A stretch of DNA of 64,000 nt from Apostichopus japonicus (lineage: Eukaryota; Echinodermata; Holothuroidea; Aspidochirotida; Stichopodidae): positions 21,277,841-21,341,840 of the forward strand of contig NC_092575.1 in the NCBI RefSeq assembly GCF_037975245.1. Reading direction: 5' to 3'. Each line of letters opens with the position of its first letter. Position 1 is the first letter of the stretch. Position numbers and translations under genes: made by a program. This document shows, one piece after another, positions 1-30,259 of the stretch. Under the pieces are notes generated by a model, which saw only the letters and a program-made list of their open reading frames with translations, ran no database searches and had not been told where the DNA came from.

Positions 1-711
1 TGAATCGCGAAACATGCAAACGCATTGCCTACACAAAGAATAGATCTACAGTATGTGATTTGAGGTAATATACTATTGTATTAACTTAACTTAATTAACC
101 CATGGTTGATATAAGATGGACCCGCCATCAATATCCTTTGATACAAATAACCTGATAAATGAGTTGGCAAGAAATTGAATAACCTAATGGCCTGTAATGT
201 ATGTACTTCAAATCCAGAAAGATAATCCAATTTGGATGTTCAGAAGTGTAATTATTCATGTTTAATGCATTGTCAAGGTCTTGCACCACAGTCAAATCTT
301 TGCATAAGTCTGTTACTGATGGGATACACTCAAAAGTTTGATTTGGGATATGTTTAGACAAGATTGGTAAAAATTTGGAAATTCAACTCCTTTTAAAATG
401 TTGTAATTTATTATCCTTGAATTTGATATATTGGAGGATCATTTAAGGGACTTGAATTTTTTGCTCAGAATCAGGGCGAGAATCAACAATAAGGAAAGTG
501 AAAGATTTGCAGTGTCACCTCAAACAACATACTAAAGTATGACCAAATGTGAGCTCACCAACTTTGGTGCAAGTTTGTCACAATATTTTCCTGGAAGTTT
601 TTACTGCATACATTATATTAACATACATTGAACTGTGTTTACTTACATGACTAAATTTCTTGGGTGGAAGACAATCTTTAACCATGTTTGTATCTTATAT
701 GGTTGTTTCAG
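1..711. other. Upstream non-coding sequence or intron of gene 1
   Basis: AT-rich sequence with no convincing exon on either strand. It ends in a possible splice acceptor, ttgtttcag, before position 712. Earlier exons of gene 1, including its promoter, may lie outside the window. Alternatively translation could begin at the in-frame ATG at 684, which reads straight through the putative acceptor into the coiled coil. Confidence 0.4.
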
Positions 712-19025
<18,314 letters not shown>

Positions 19026-20900
19026 TGACTGAAATCATATTGTGGGTTATTGTAAGTAAATAATGATGAACACAAGCATCATATCACCAGTGGTGCTGTA
19101 CCCAGAAATGTATTCACTTGAGAGCGGGTAAGGAAGTTAGCGAGACATTTTTGTACAAACAGTTATTTACAGTCAGAGCTTATAAATAACAAAAGGACTA
19201 TAAGTGTAATTACACGTGTAGGAGTTACATAAAATATTCTCCTCCCTGTCTAACATGGTTATGTATGTATGTACTCTATGTGACAAGTCCATATTGGTAT
19301 ACTTGCCTTTTAGGTAAACAATTACAAGTAACATATGCAGTCATGTCAACATATGTGCGTGTATGTCGCCCTACTTTGTCAACATAATATCTCAACAGCA
19401 GTATTAACGTTGACAGACCTGATACTATGGATGTATAGCTTCCCTGTTGTGAGTACAAGGTTGTGATTGTTTTGATGGCATTCAAAGGTCATGTAAGTTC
19501 AGCAGATGGCAAAATGTGAAATCGCTTAAGTTCTATATCAGAACAATAATAACTTTGACAGAGTTTTAATATGAAAGGTGCAGTGTTCTTAGAATCTCCA
19601 ACAGTTTTGTTTTATGAAGGTCAATGTCAGTTGAGGTCAACAGATGTTGAAACCTGGCAAAAGTGTTCAATCTTCTAGGCACCTTTTGCAAATCTCTTTG
19701 CCATTTGATAATGTTGGATAACATTTTGGACTGATGTGTCAGTTTGTAGATCAACCTGCTACTTAAAGATGATGTTTAGTAATTCCCATTAAGATTAACT
19801 ACTTATTAAAGGTATATTCTGGTGGCTCAAAACAATTCTTGGAAATTGGCTGCTTCCTTTGATCAAACCATATCCTCATAACATTTTTTTTGTGTGGAAA
19901 GATATGAATTTGTCAAATTTTATCATAGGAACTTGTGAATGCATTTGGAATTAACAGAATGAATGTCATCATGGCAATTGAACTGAAAATGTCTTTTAGT
20001 TTTTTCTTCATAGTATTTATATCATGTATGCATAGAAGTGTAATAATGTTAAGGAAAAGCTGAGAGCTGATAAATTATCTGGCTTTTCAGAGAAATGTAC
20101 ATATTCACTTTATTTAATTGACAATACAGATACAAACTTAGTAATCATTGGTTTTCCCTATAGAGTTGTTATTACCTGTTCGTTGAGGGTCATGGGAGGG
20201 GCACTACATCAATGCCAAATGTATCTCTGGAGAATGTGTTGGCAACAGATTCAGAATACATTTCAACAAACCTCTCAATTCTGATTAAAGAAAAGAGATC
20301 ATATGGTTCTCATGAAAATCTTGATTATAGCTTTTACTGTGGCAAACCCTTTCGTTCATAACCCTTTTCGTTTGCGTACGTTTATACCTTTGTGGAAACA
20401 GAATGGTTTGTTGTATTCACATAGACAGGCTGGCAAACATTAACTCCTAAACATGTATCAAGTAACTCTTCTATTCATTAGTACATGCATAGTAAAACCC
20501 AACCAACACCGACCCAAAAGCCAAAGCCAAATGAAACCTGAGGCTCCATTACCCATGGAAAATCACTACTATCAGGGCATATTTTAGCATTCAAACTAGT
20601 GGGTCATTTGTAGCTTCCCCCTGCAATTTACACTTCCTAAATTAAAGTAGGCCAACGATAATGTGAACACATGCACAGTATGCGCTATTTCAGTCAGTTT
20701 TAGCGAAATGTTCATATCATGCCTTCTGAATTCATAAGTAGTATGCAACCTCAAGATTCTAGGCACGAATTTTAGGAAAGGCGTTCAAAAAGAACACAAG
20801 GTTTGTTTTAACCACTCATCACGTACATGCACGATCGAGGATGCGATGGCCGTGTGTTTGTTTTTGTTTTCACGTGATGGTTTTGTTAGAATACCAACAA
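19026..20900. other. Gene 1 3' untranslated / intergenic sequence
   Basis: No AATAAA signal is obvious close to the stop; ATTAAA occurs at 19805-19810. A diverged AGGTCA-type repeat lies at about 19250-19640. No coding sequence was recognised on either strand. Confidence 0.5.
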
Positions 20901-20903
20901 ACG

Positions 20904-21060
20904 CAGGCGCGTATCCAGGATTTTCAAACCCGGGGCCGCGAACTACTATCTAAGCGGAGCGCCACCATCGGTTGGCGCGCAGCGTACAAGAAAATTTCTT
21001 ATTTTGATACCCCCCAGATCACCGGAAACGGAACTTCTCGGGCTTGAAATGACCAACCAG
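20904..21060 (+). mobile_element. Left end of a CAGGxGCGTATCCAGG-type element
   Basis: The end caggcgcgtatccaggattt at 20904-20923 is followed by the shared family core 'ctaagcggagcgccacc...ggttggcgcg.agcgtacaag'. The core contains a perfect hairpin, GCGCCA / TGGCGC. I could not find the right end. Confidence 0.5.
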
Positions 21061-21583
21061 ATGTACACTTTTTGCTTGAGAACCAAGTATTTCTTAATAG
21101 TTTTTTTTTTCCATCCATAACCTTTTTGAAGATTGTCAACCCGGCACACATCATGTTCGACCTGATCGCATCTCCTGTGGGTCTTTGCTTTTGTAGGTGA
21201 TTCTACGTCGCGGCCCACAATACCCGTCAGCCCCACTTTTCAAGGTTTTAAGCCCCATATTTGTTCAGAATTTGAAAATTCCCATTTCTCGTGAATAAAC
21301 TCACTTCAAAACATCCCCATAATGTTGTACAAAATTTCATCTATGGACAACCAATATAGAAAAACTTCCTTCAACCCCTAACAGACCGGTCAAAATTGCA
21401 CGAGTAGAGGGAAGTGTGAGGCAGAATATTGGTCAGAAATTTTCGAAACTTCAGACACAGTTAATTTATTGGTGTACAAATATTAAAACCTCTTATAACG
21501 GCTATTATAAAACTTGATTGAAGGAAATGAAAAAAATAGCAGATATTTCCGAAACCGAACACTACACACATAGGCGTAGGAGG

Positions 21584-21977
21584 CGCGGCGGCAGTGGCGG
21601 AGCTAGGGGTATTGGTCAGGAGGGGCGAGAATGATCTGTAGGGGGGGCTTTCGACACTATCTAAGCGGAGCGCCACCACTGGTTGGCGCGTAGCGTACAG
21701 AACATTTTTGAGTAAAGATACTCCCTAGATCGCCGGAAATGACCCTTTCCAGGTCTAACTAATTTGCAGATAAACGAAGAATAAGGTGTCATCGCCAAAT
21801 TACACCAACAAAATGTGACAAATGTCAATAAGTAGATGAGAGCGCAATAAAAAAGTCAATAATCTAGAATAAGTAAAAAGTGGTAAAGAGCTGAAAAAGG
21901 CGCCAGCAGTCCATTTGAGTCCGTCAGGGGGGCATCCGCCCCCATGACCGTATGGACGCTCCGCCACTGCGCGGCGG
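21584..21977. mobile_element. hAT-type MITE with perfect 8-bp target duplication
   Basis: The element spans 21592-21969 (378 bp). Its ends are CAGTGGCGGAGC and GCTCCGCCACTG, a perfect 12-bp inverted repeat. The flanking 8-mers are identical: cgcggcgg at 21584-21591 and 21970-21977. The interior carries the GCGCCACC...GGTTGGCGCG core also found in other copies in the window. It was inserted into the left arm of the larger inverted-repeat element. Confidence 0.9.
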
Positions 21978-22365
21978 GCGAAATTATTTTTCCCACTTCG
22001 ACGCGGCTACATTAGCATAATGGGCGTGGACTATCGGTCGTTGTTACGGCTTATTGGTCCACGTCACAGACTATGCAGTGATATCTCTCGGGTGTTTGTT
22101 TGGGTGCTGAAAGTTCTCAATTAAGTTACATGTCAGGGATTCTAGTACACGTACCAGTATAATAAATAGTTTAGTACAGAGGGACATTGCTATTTAGGCA
22201 TAGTTATAGCAGGGAGCTGCTACTCTAACAGTAACAGCTCCCTGGTTATAGTTAATACAGACGCAAGTGACAACTGTTTAATAAAATGGGTAGAATATTT
22301 CAAGTCCGTAACAATACGAACTAATGATGAAAGCACGTAGGCTCCTTACTGCCGTTTAAAAGGGG

Positions 22366-22383
22366 GTTCATTTATAAATGAAC
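22366..22383. repeat. Perfect 18-bp palindrome
   Basis: gttcatttataaatgaac reads the same on both strands. Parts of it (ggttcatttata) recur at 22513 and ggaggttcat near 22575. Confidence 0.7.
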
Positions 22384-22830
22384 AAATAATTTAGAATGAT
22401 GGATAAAACAATATGGGGCACAATACAATACATGTATCTTTGTAGGTTTCTAGCATTGAAAGGTCAGTGGGCCTACCTGGTGTAATATGAAGTGTAATAA
22501 TCAATACCACGGGAGGTTCATTTATAACTTTTCCAGACCCTGCTGTCACGAGAGGTTCTTTTCCAGACACGGGAGGTTCATAACACATCTAATAAACAAA
22601 CACAGTTTGATTTTGTGATGGAATTTACCTCAAGAGCTCCATAAGACACGGTTGACTGGGAGGAGCAGTCGCACATCATCATGGATCTCATGAAGTCATG
22701 TCTTAGGCCTGAGTATATTAGGCCTGAGTATATTAGCTGAGTATATTATTAAAGAGCTATACGTAAGAGCTCGAAGTCGAAGTCACAAACTTGCCGGTGT
22801 AGCAGTACAAACTGTCGCAAATATTCCATA

Positions 22831-22875
22831 TTCAGTATAAACTGTCCCAGTCCCACTGGGACAGTATATACTGAA
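22831..22875. repeat. Large near-perfect hairpin in the left arm
   Basis: Two 21-bp arms, the inner part actgtcccagt / actgggacagt and the outer part ttcagtata / tatactgaa, are separated by ccc with one mismatch. The hairpin sits in a stretch rich in TGTCC/GGACA words, as expected of a subterminal transposase-binding region. Confidence 0.8.
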
Positions 22876-23070
22876 TTTACCAGTACATTTAGTCTCCCGG
22901 ACCTTTTGTACAAGGCCAGATGGTACAGACTGTCTCCCAGGACAGTTTATGCTATGATGAAACGAGGGGGGACATTATTTGTTGGTCGCATATTTGGTTG
23001 TAAATTGTGTCCCCCTGAACACTACGTCCGCATTAGCATGTACGTTCGAGTAGCAAAAATTTAATTAGTA

Positions 23071-23391
23071 ATGGACTCTGGCAGTATCCGTATTATTAGC
23101 AAACTGTCGTATTTCGGCTTCCGTATATTTAGCAGTAAAGTCGAGCGACAACTAAAAATGGAAAAGCTAACAGAAAACGTGAGACAAATTGCAGATATTC
23201 TAAGAGATGAGAGCTATTCAAGTGGGTTTACAAGAATAAAACAGAGAAGGATCTTACGGAGACAAAGTCAGTCTTTCAGACTGGCTGAAAATGGAACTCT
23301 TGCATACCGAAAATAAAGGAAAGTTTTGCTATCTAGGGCTTCTCAACTCGCCCAAACCGAGGCAGCTCATACTGACTAGTGACATCTATAA
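23071..23391 (+). pseudogene. Integrase-type N-terminal linker fragment, frameshifted
   Basis: An open frame from ATG 23071 contains RRILRRQSQSFRLAENGTL then AYRK and a stop at 23314-23316. A neighbouring frame just after it reads GKFCYLGLLNSPKPRQLI then LTSDIYK, up to a donor aag|gtaatg. Together these resemble the region before the zinc-binding part of Gypsy-type integrases. The change of frame near 23312 points to a broken gene or a sequence error. The His2-Cys2 zinc-binding segment expected next was not found. Confidence 0.45.
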
Positions 23392-24305
23392 GGTAATGTC
23401 TGTAACTTACAGTATAGGATACACAATATGGTATTGGTTGTTAAATGGCGAACGGCCATTCCACAGTTAAACTATAACCAGGCCTCTAGGACTGATTGGT
23501 GCACAAATCATGATATTCTTTTACCACGTTTGGTTAGTTGTAAAAACTCATTCGCAAAAGTCAAGCAATTGCTTATGCAACATTATAATCAGTTGTATGC
23601 TTGAGCAAAGTTGTAAGTGCATGAACAAAGTTGTTAGGGCCTATTTCTTTTCGTTTTGTTTACCCAATTGTCTTAACAAATTTTTGTGAAAATTATTATA
23701 AATTTCTACCTTTTATCGCCCTGCCTATCATAAAAGATAACAACAGATCACTAACGCTTACAGAGCTAGTCTGGTTTGCATGCATGGGACACTATAAAAT
23801 GCTATTATTGGACAATAGCATATAGCCTAGCCTACTTCTAGAGGAAAGTGGCACTAATACTGTACATAACAAATTCACGTTCATTAATTTTGGTTGGTAA
23901 GAACAGATATTGAAGGCCTGATAGTACTTTTTTAGGTGTGGCATATTCTCTACATGCCAAACCTCACTGCAGAAGAAAACTCCTTAAATATCTACAGACC
24001 CAAATAGTGGCCATGCAATATGTACAATAATGCGAATATTCCATTTCAAACACCGATATAGAGTTGTAATTCAATTTTAAGGCACTTCAGCTAGAACTAC
24101 CAATCCTGCAGCCCATATATTTGTGTGTGTTTGTTTGTTTGTTTTTTTTTGGGGGGGGGGGCAAAAAAACATGATATCTCCTTGATCATGAATTTTCTTA
24201 TCTCTTTGAAGGTGTTCATCTTTGCATAGATAAACAAGACAACAGACTATGTCTAGATTCTATTGGAATACTATCAACGTTGATGTAACAAGTTATGTTC
24301 AACAG

Positions 24306-26604
24306 GATGTCTAAGCGTCATTGTCCTGTAGACCTACGAACAAGTCTCCATAGCATTCCTGTAACTGGATTATGGAAACAGGTAAATTCTCAATCTGTTT
24401 TAATTGCACAAGATGTCTGCAGTATGCAGTGAAGGTTTAGTACAGTTAATGTCACTCTTTCTGGACAAATTCAACATTTACAAGTTTAAAGGTAGTCTGT
24501 ATTGGCCCTAAATTTTGGCCACTTTAATTGCTAAAAGTTTTCAAAAAGTACTTTCCAAGGGGTAATAACCCTTTAAATTGTGCTCAGAAATTCTAAATGA
24601 TGACACGAGATATTGAATGTCCCAGTGAGGTAAATTTCCTCCAGGGAAATAAACATACTTCAAGAATTTTGTCCATAGTGAAAATTTGGCATATTTAAGG
24701 CCTATACAGCATACCTTTAAGCCACACTCTGGCCTAACTGCAGAGCAACCATCAATATAGGAATATAATTGTAAGTTGCAAAAAGTGGCATATCATTTTT
24801 CTGGTTTAGTGGTTGAAGAGATTATAAATATATGGTACAGTATGGTGTAAGTTACATTTTCATGTTTGCAAGGTAAAAATAATTGGCCTAAATCCACCAA
24901 CACCCTGTTTCGATCAGATATCCCACTGTTTTTATCTAGATCTCTGTACAGAATGAAGCAATGGAATAGAACAACAGTCAAGGCAAAGCATGCAACTTGT
25001 AATTGTTTTTGAAATTAGCACCTAAATGCTGTCTTCTTTCTTAACAGGTTGGTGTAGATCTTATTGGTCCTCTACCAGTGACAGCTGCCAAGCGACTGTA
25101 CATCATAACACTGTCTGACTTCTATTCAAAGTGGCCTGAGACTAAGGCAGTGCCTGAAAAGACTGCAGCATCAACTTCTTATTGCATTACTGATGTGATG
25201 ATGAGGTAAGCATGTCTTAAAAAGTGAATAATTTTCTGTAGTTAGTTCCAATATGAATGGCATCATATCTGTTATTTGTACCATGCAAATAACTTGTAGT
25301 GCATGGCAGAATGCTGTGTTTGAGTATAAATTATTTCCAAATAGGTATTAAGCATACAGAAAGATCACAAAGGTAGGTGAGAACAGAGAAAGTGTACTGT
25401 AAATCTTTGCAGGTTAAGTCCCCATTAACAAGTTTATATGTAAGTAGTTTTTGTTCCTATATTTACTTGCAAAGTTTCCACCTCTGGTTCTTAAGTAGCA
25501 TATAGCCTGACAATTGTCGTCATTTGATTTACATCCCCAAAAAGTGATTTTGGCTGGACATGTTTCACTGCAGCAGACACAGTTTATTTGTTCAAACAAA
25601 TGATGAGTAAATAATTAAGACCACATTCCACAGCTAGACACCACCTATTGTGTGTTGTTTTTCAAAAAGGTGTTGGACAGTTTGATATTGTAACCACAGG
25701 GAACTTTTCTGTTTAGAAAGTGTGAACTTATTACCACTTGGCTGTTTTGACAGGAATTTCGACAAGATAAGAGAGATAATGTATCAACTGAGTTTTGGTA
25801 CCATTTCTCTGTTAGGTCCGTTGTGGAAAATTGCTAAATGTGTTTGTGTGTGTGGTGGGGGATATTTCCTGAAACCTGGGAGAGGGACCCCTTTTTCTTT
25901 GGCAAAATAAGGCAATGTTTAGGTCTCTTGATGCAAAATGATGTATAATAGTACATTTTACTATAATAATGGTAAGCTAGCATTATTTGTTTTTGCATTT
26001 GGGTCATACAGAGGGTGTTTTGAACCCCCCATGGATCCTGATTCAGGACAATTTATGTTTGATCGGCATTAAACAGTCATACCATGCACACATACATCAA
26101 TAGAGCACCAAAAGGCATCAAGTTTCTGTTGTATCCTAGCTTACTCTAATTTGATAAATTTCTGATATTAAATTTAATTAATATGCCCCAAAGTTGTATT
26201 GGCTCATGTGGTTAAAACTTTTCAGGTTTGGTAGTGAACTGTACAATATAGCGCCAAAATTATGACATGCAATCTCCAATTAATAAAATGGAGCCAGTAA
26301 TCCCATAAACATGTATGTGTCACAATAAAAGATCATCCAATTAACTCAATGCCTAAGCATAGTTCAGTTGTACACTATACAGTCTACACTTAACCAACAT
26401 GGTGAATGTTAATTATCTTTGTAGTGGAGCTTACACATAACTTTCCAAGATGATAATTTATTTTATATATGACTTACAGTGTGGTATTCACTACTCATAA
26501 TATTGCTTTCAACTTTTATTTTGCACAGATTTGGTTGTACTGATATCTCATCCCTGACCACCAATGGAGGGAGTATGTATGAGGTTAACAGAAGACATGT
26601 CTAG
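24306..26604 (+). pseudogene. Gypsy/Ginger-type integrase core, three spliced segments
   Basis: Segments at 24306-24381, 25048-25205 and 26529-26604 have GT-AG borders and compatible phases (0, then 2). They read LHSIPVTGLWKQ, VGVDLIGPLPVTAAKRLYII with LSDFYSKWPETKAVPEKTA, and RFGCTDISSLTTNGGSMYEV, then a stop. This is the rve integrase-core layout: the first catalytic Asp is present in GVDLIGP. The second catalytic Asp, usual in S-D-Q-G, is replaced (T-T-N-G), and the protein stops before the Glu region. It is therefore either a dead copy or a domesticated, catalytically inactive gene. Introns in an integrase of this type argue against a simple LTR retrotransposon. Confidence 0.6.
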
Positions 26605-28880
26605 ACGATTTTCTTAGCAGTTAACTTGTTACCGACAATAATCTTGTCTTTCACTCTAACATATCATGAGAGAAAATTGCGTCGGCTGCTATACGTTTAA
26701 GCAAAGACAGGCCATTGACTTTTCACTGCCAGTCGTAGTCGAAGGGATGTGACGCTCGAAATTCTTTATCACCTCATTACTTCATTAAATAACAAATAAG
26801 AAGGCGTGTTTCTTGGTTCTGGAAGTTGTGTTCAAGATAAGTTCTCATAGTAAAACATATAACCGACCATATTCTTCTTCCTGTTGTAACTTTTGCTGTT
26901 ATGGATTTCTGTGTAAGTCTTAACGAAAAACCCATTGGATATATGAGAATCAGCTATTTTATTTGTAATTAACAATCAAGATTAAATTTTTGACCGTATC
27001 AAGTTGCACATTAAAGCATTATATAGGTAATCCTACTGTTTGTGGAAAGCAGTTCAAGGGGGGAATTCTAATAGGGAAACTTCTGCATGGTTTTATTGAG
27101 GTCTTTACCAAACTCTAAAGAGGATGTTCTTCATGTGGATTATGAGAGTTTCAAGTACATATTGTTTGAAGAAGAGTGACAGTAGTATATCATTCTAATC
27201 AAGCAATACCTCCCTGCTTGAAGGATGCTCTAGAAAGCATGGATTATCTTTAGTTGCATCAGAGCTACAAAGGGAGAGTCATCATTCCAGTTAAATTTCC
27301 CCATGCAGGGGGTAGGAAGTGAGGGTGGGCACACAACATCAGAGGGACATTTTCTCATTCCACAACCACCACTCGATATGATATAAACCGATACACACCG
27401 GCCATATCACTTAAATATGATGTATGATGTGTTAGTATGTTATCAATACTATTTATTGAGATTGTTAATTGTTAAACGTGCTATAAAAAGATATGGGATG
27501 CCATTTAAAAATAGCATGTACAGACAGTGCCCCCCCCCCCAGGCTCCTACCTCCCAGATCCCATGTATAATCATTTTTCACTCTTTGCCCAGTCTGATAT
27601 AGATTCAGAATATTGTGTTTGTGCATGACTATCATCCAATTTCATGTTTTGATTGTTACTATATTAACTTTCTTTTAACAAACTTTTCTCTACAAGAATG
27701 ACATATTTAAAGTGTGAGAAACATGATGAGACAAAAAATCTAGCATATTGCATCCTGCTCTGTCCTATTTGCTTTATTCTTTCCCTTGTTTGGCTTTGTT
27801 TTGTTTCCTGTATGTTTGCAGCTCTTTTGAAGAGGGTATCGTTCTAATATATCTTTTCTAACTTGAACCACTTTTGTCCAATAAGAAACATTCATAATAA
27901 GAAACAACGAACCTTTATCACTGGAATTGCCTGGAATGCCATTTGTCTATACAAATGAAAATTTGCTTCACGCATGGCCATCACAACGGGGCTTAGGGGG
28001 CAGGGGGTGGGGGAATGGCCCTCCACCTTGTTGAGAGGGAGAAAACCTTGACGATTGAGTGACAAAAATAAGGAAGGGTAAAAAAGTAAACAATAAAGTA
28101 GTAATGAAAGTCAATAAATAGGTGTCAAGTCCATACGGAGAGGGTTGGGGCAGTGTTGACATGTTCAAGGTCAGAGAAGTATCTAGTCCAGCTACTTCAT
28201 GGTTGTTATTAGCAAACAAAAATATTTTGGAACTCATCACAGATAGGTCACAGACTTAAGAAGACCCCTCCCCAGGACACAAATTCGATAACTTACCATC
28301 CCAACTCCCCCCCCCCCCCTTATACGTAACTTGAAAACACCCTCGGTTCCCGTCCTATAATGAGCTTTACGCACGGATGAAATTTCATATTGCCTAGGCA
28401 ACTCTCGTAGACCCATGAAGTACAGTTACCATACTTGCCAAAACTTACCCACTGTGTGTTAGGGAAATACGGCAACAATGAAGTTTGGACTCCTAAAGTT
28501 CGTAATATTTTACCTCTGCAATTATCATTTTTTTTTTGTAGCTGTTGCATTCCCTATCCCGTACCCGCCCTCCGTTGGGAGGGGGGGGAGTTAGGTTTAT
28601 ACTACCCCTCCCTCTGTAAAGATGACTATGAACGCAATGTAGTTGCCGAATACAACATGCAACATATACGGAGGATGAAATAGCAGCAATCACTACAAAA
28701 ACATGATTAACATCTTCTACAGATGGAAGACTTGTTTCTTTTTCTTCTTCTTTTTTTCCCCTTCTATTTTTTGTTTTGCAGCAACGCACAACGTCTCATT
28801 TATTTCCTGTAACATTTAACTCTGATGTATGCATCTGCTCTAATTATTGATATAATGAACTCAATTGCCTTTTGAATGTC
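26605..28880. other. Interior of the inverted-arm region, no clear gene
   Basis: AT-rich sequence with homopolymer C and G runs (27531-27540, 28308-28319). Short open frames on both strands show no recognised motifs. Confidence 0.4.
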
Positions 28881-29031
28881 GAAATGCTTAAATTTTATGC
28901 GGGACAAAAGATGCTATGAAGTATTTGCGGACATTCTGTACCAGGACATTTCGTCCGGTGGGACTATATTTGCTGTGAGGGTGGGACACAATTTTCAGCA
29001 GATAATGTCCGACCGGACTAAATATGCTGGT

Positions 29032-29060
29032 ACAAAGTGTCCGCGGAGACACTTTGTACA
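29032..29060. repeat. Palindrome in the right arm
   Basis: tacaaagtgtc / gacactttgta with a short gap forms a strong hairpin, the right-arm analogue of the hairpin at 22831-22875. Confidence 0.7.
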
Positions 29061-29497
29061 GGGGGACACTCTGTACTGTCACACCGGCCTGTGACGTATT
29101 TCATAAGCCACGCCCATGTGGCCGCGTCGAAGTGGGAAAAATATTTTCGCGCGCGGCGGGGGTGCAGCCCCTGATTCGCCATTACTAATGTAAAAGAGAG
29201 TTTTGACATAATTGGACCGCCATGCTTTTTATACATCTACATGAGACATGTCGTTGTTTACATGAGCATCCCGCGGTATACTGCGCAATTTTAACGGAAC
29301 GTACGGTACATGATGGCATGCGATGTAATAACCGATGCTTGCTTATATGATATTGACATTAACACGTTGAGCGCGCGCGAAAATTTTTGGTTATTTTTTC
29401 AGGCAAGTCGGACAGTTTTGAGGCTTTTCATCCTGGAACGCCATTTTCATGCTCACTGATATGATGTGATATCTGCTGTTTGCGTTACAAATTCAAA

Positions 29498-29830
29498 CAG
29501 GCGCGTAGCAAGGAATTTGTCAAGGGAGGGCGAAGCCTGTAGGCAAATTATCTAAGCGTAGCGCCACCATAGGTTGGCGCGAAGCGAACAAGAAAATTTT
29601 GGCCGAAAATGCCTCCCAGATCGCTGGAAATGGCACTACCCAGGACCATTTGTTAGCGCGGAGTGTACAAGCAAATTTTGGCCAAAAATGTCTCCCAGAT
29701 CGCTGGAAATGACACTTCCCAGGCCTTGTAAGTTGCATCTAAGCACTTTCTATTTTGAAATTACTTAGTGATATCATTTAAAAAAATGCTGAATGGGGGG
29801 GGGCGGGCGGTCGCCCCATCCCAAAAATCG
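29498..29830 (+). mobile_element. CAGGCGCGTAGC-type MITE copy
   Basis: It starts caggcgcgtagcaagg and carries one full core (29552-29600) and a second partial core (about 29650-29700), each followed by 'cctcccagatcgctggaaatg'. It ends in a G-rich 'gggcggtcgcccc' segment like the copy at 38.2 kb. The right terminus is not clear. Confidence 0.55.
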
Positions 29831-30259
29831 TCATGTTCCCCGACGACGCTGTCGAGTTCGAGATCAGCCACAGTTGGTTTCATAGCACAATTCTACACAC
29901 GCGTTATGATAGACCATATATAGTATATATATAGATCATTAGTGAGAGAGGAAAATGGAAACGTCAAAAAATGGAGTTGTCGGTGTAAGGGGTAGGGTGA
30001 GTCACACATTTACGAAATCATTGATCCGTCACTGGCTACCCTTCAGCGCTGTAATGATGTCACTGTTCCTCTTTCTCTTCCCGATGTCTTCGCGTTTTTC
30101 TTTTACTCCCTCCTTTTCTCCCTTTTCTCTCTTTCTTCATTTTCTTTTCCCTTCCTTCCTCTCCTCCCCCTCTATTTCCCCCTTTTTTCCTTTGTTCTTC
30201 TTTTTTTTTCTCTCCTCTTTTTCTTACCCGGGGGGCGCGCGCCCCAACGCCCCCCCCCC

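Larger units (their letters stand above)
21978..29165. mobile_element. Composite region with inverted arms enclosing an integrase gene
   Basis: The sequence at 21978-22033 (gcgaaattatttttcccac..gacgcgg..atgggcgtgg) matches the reverse complement of about 29101-29158 almost base for base. A second block of inverted similarity joins 22785-22990 to 28915-29095; it is rich in GGACA/TGTCC words and gccggtgt..cagtac. About 0.7 kb at 22070-22780 interrupts the left arm. Between the arms lie fragments of a Gypsy-type integrase. DNA transposons of the Ginger group carry such integrases between inverted repeats, so that assignment is suggested but unproven. The exact termini and target duplication were not resolved. 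Confidence 0.5.
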
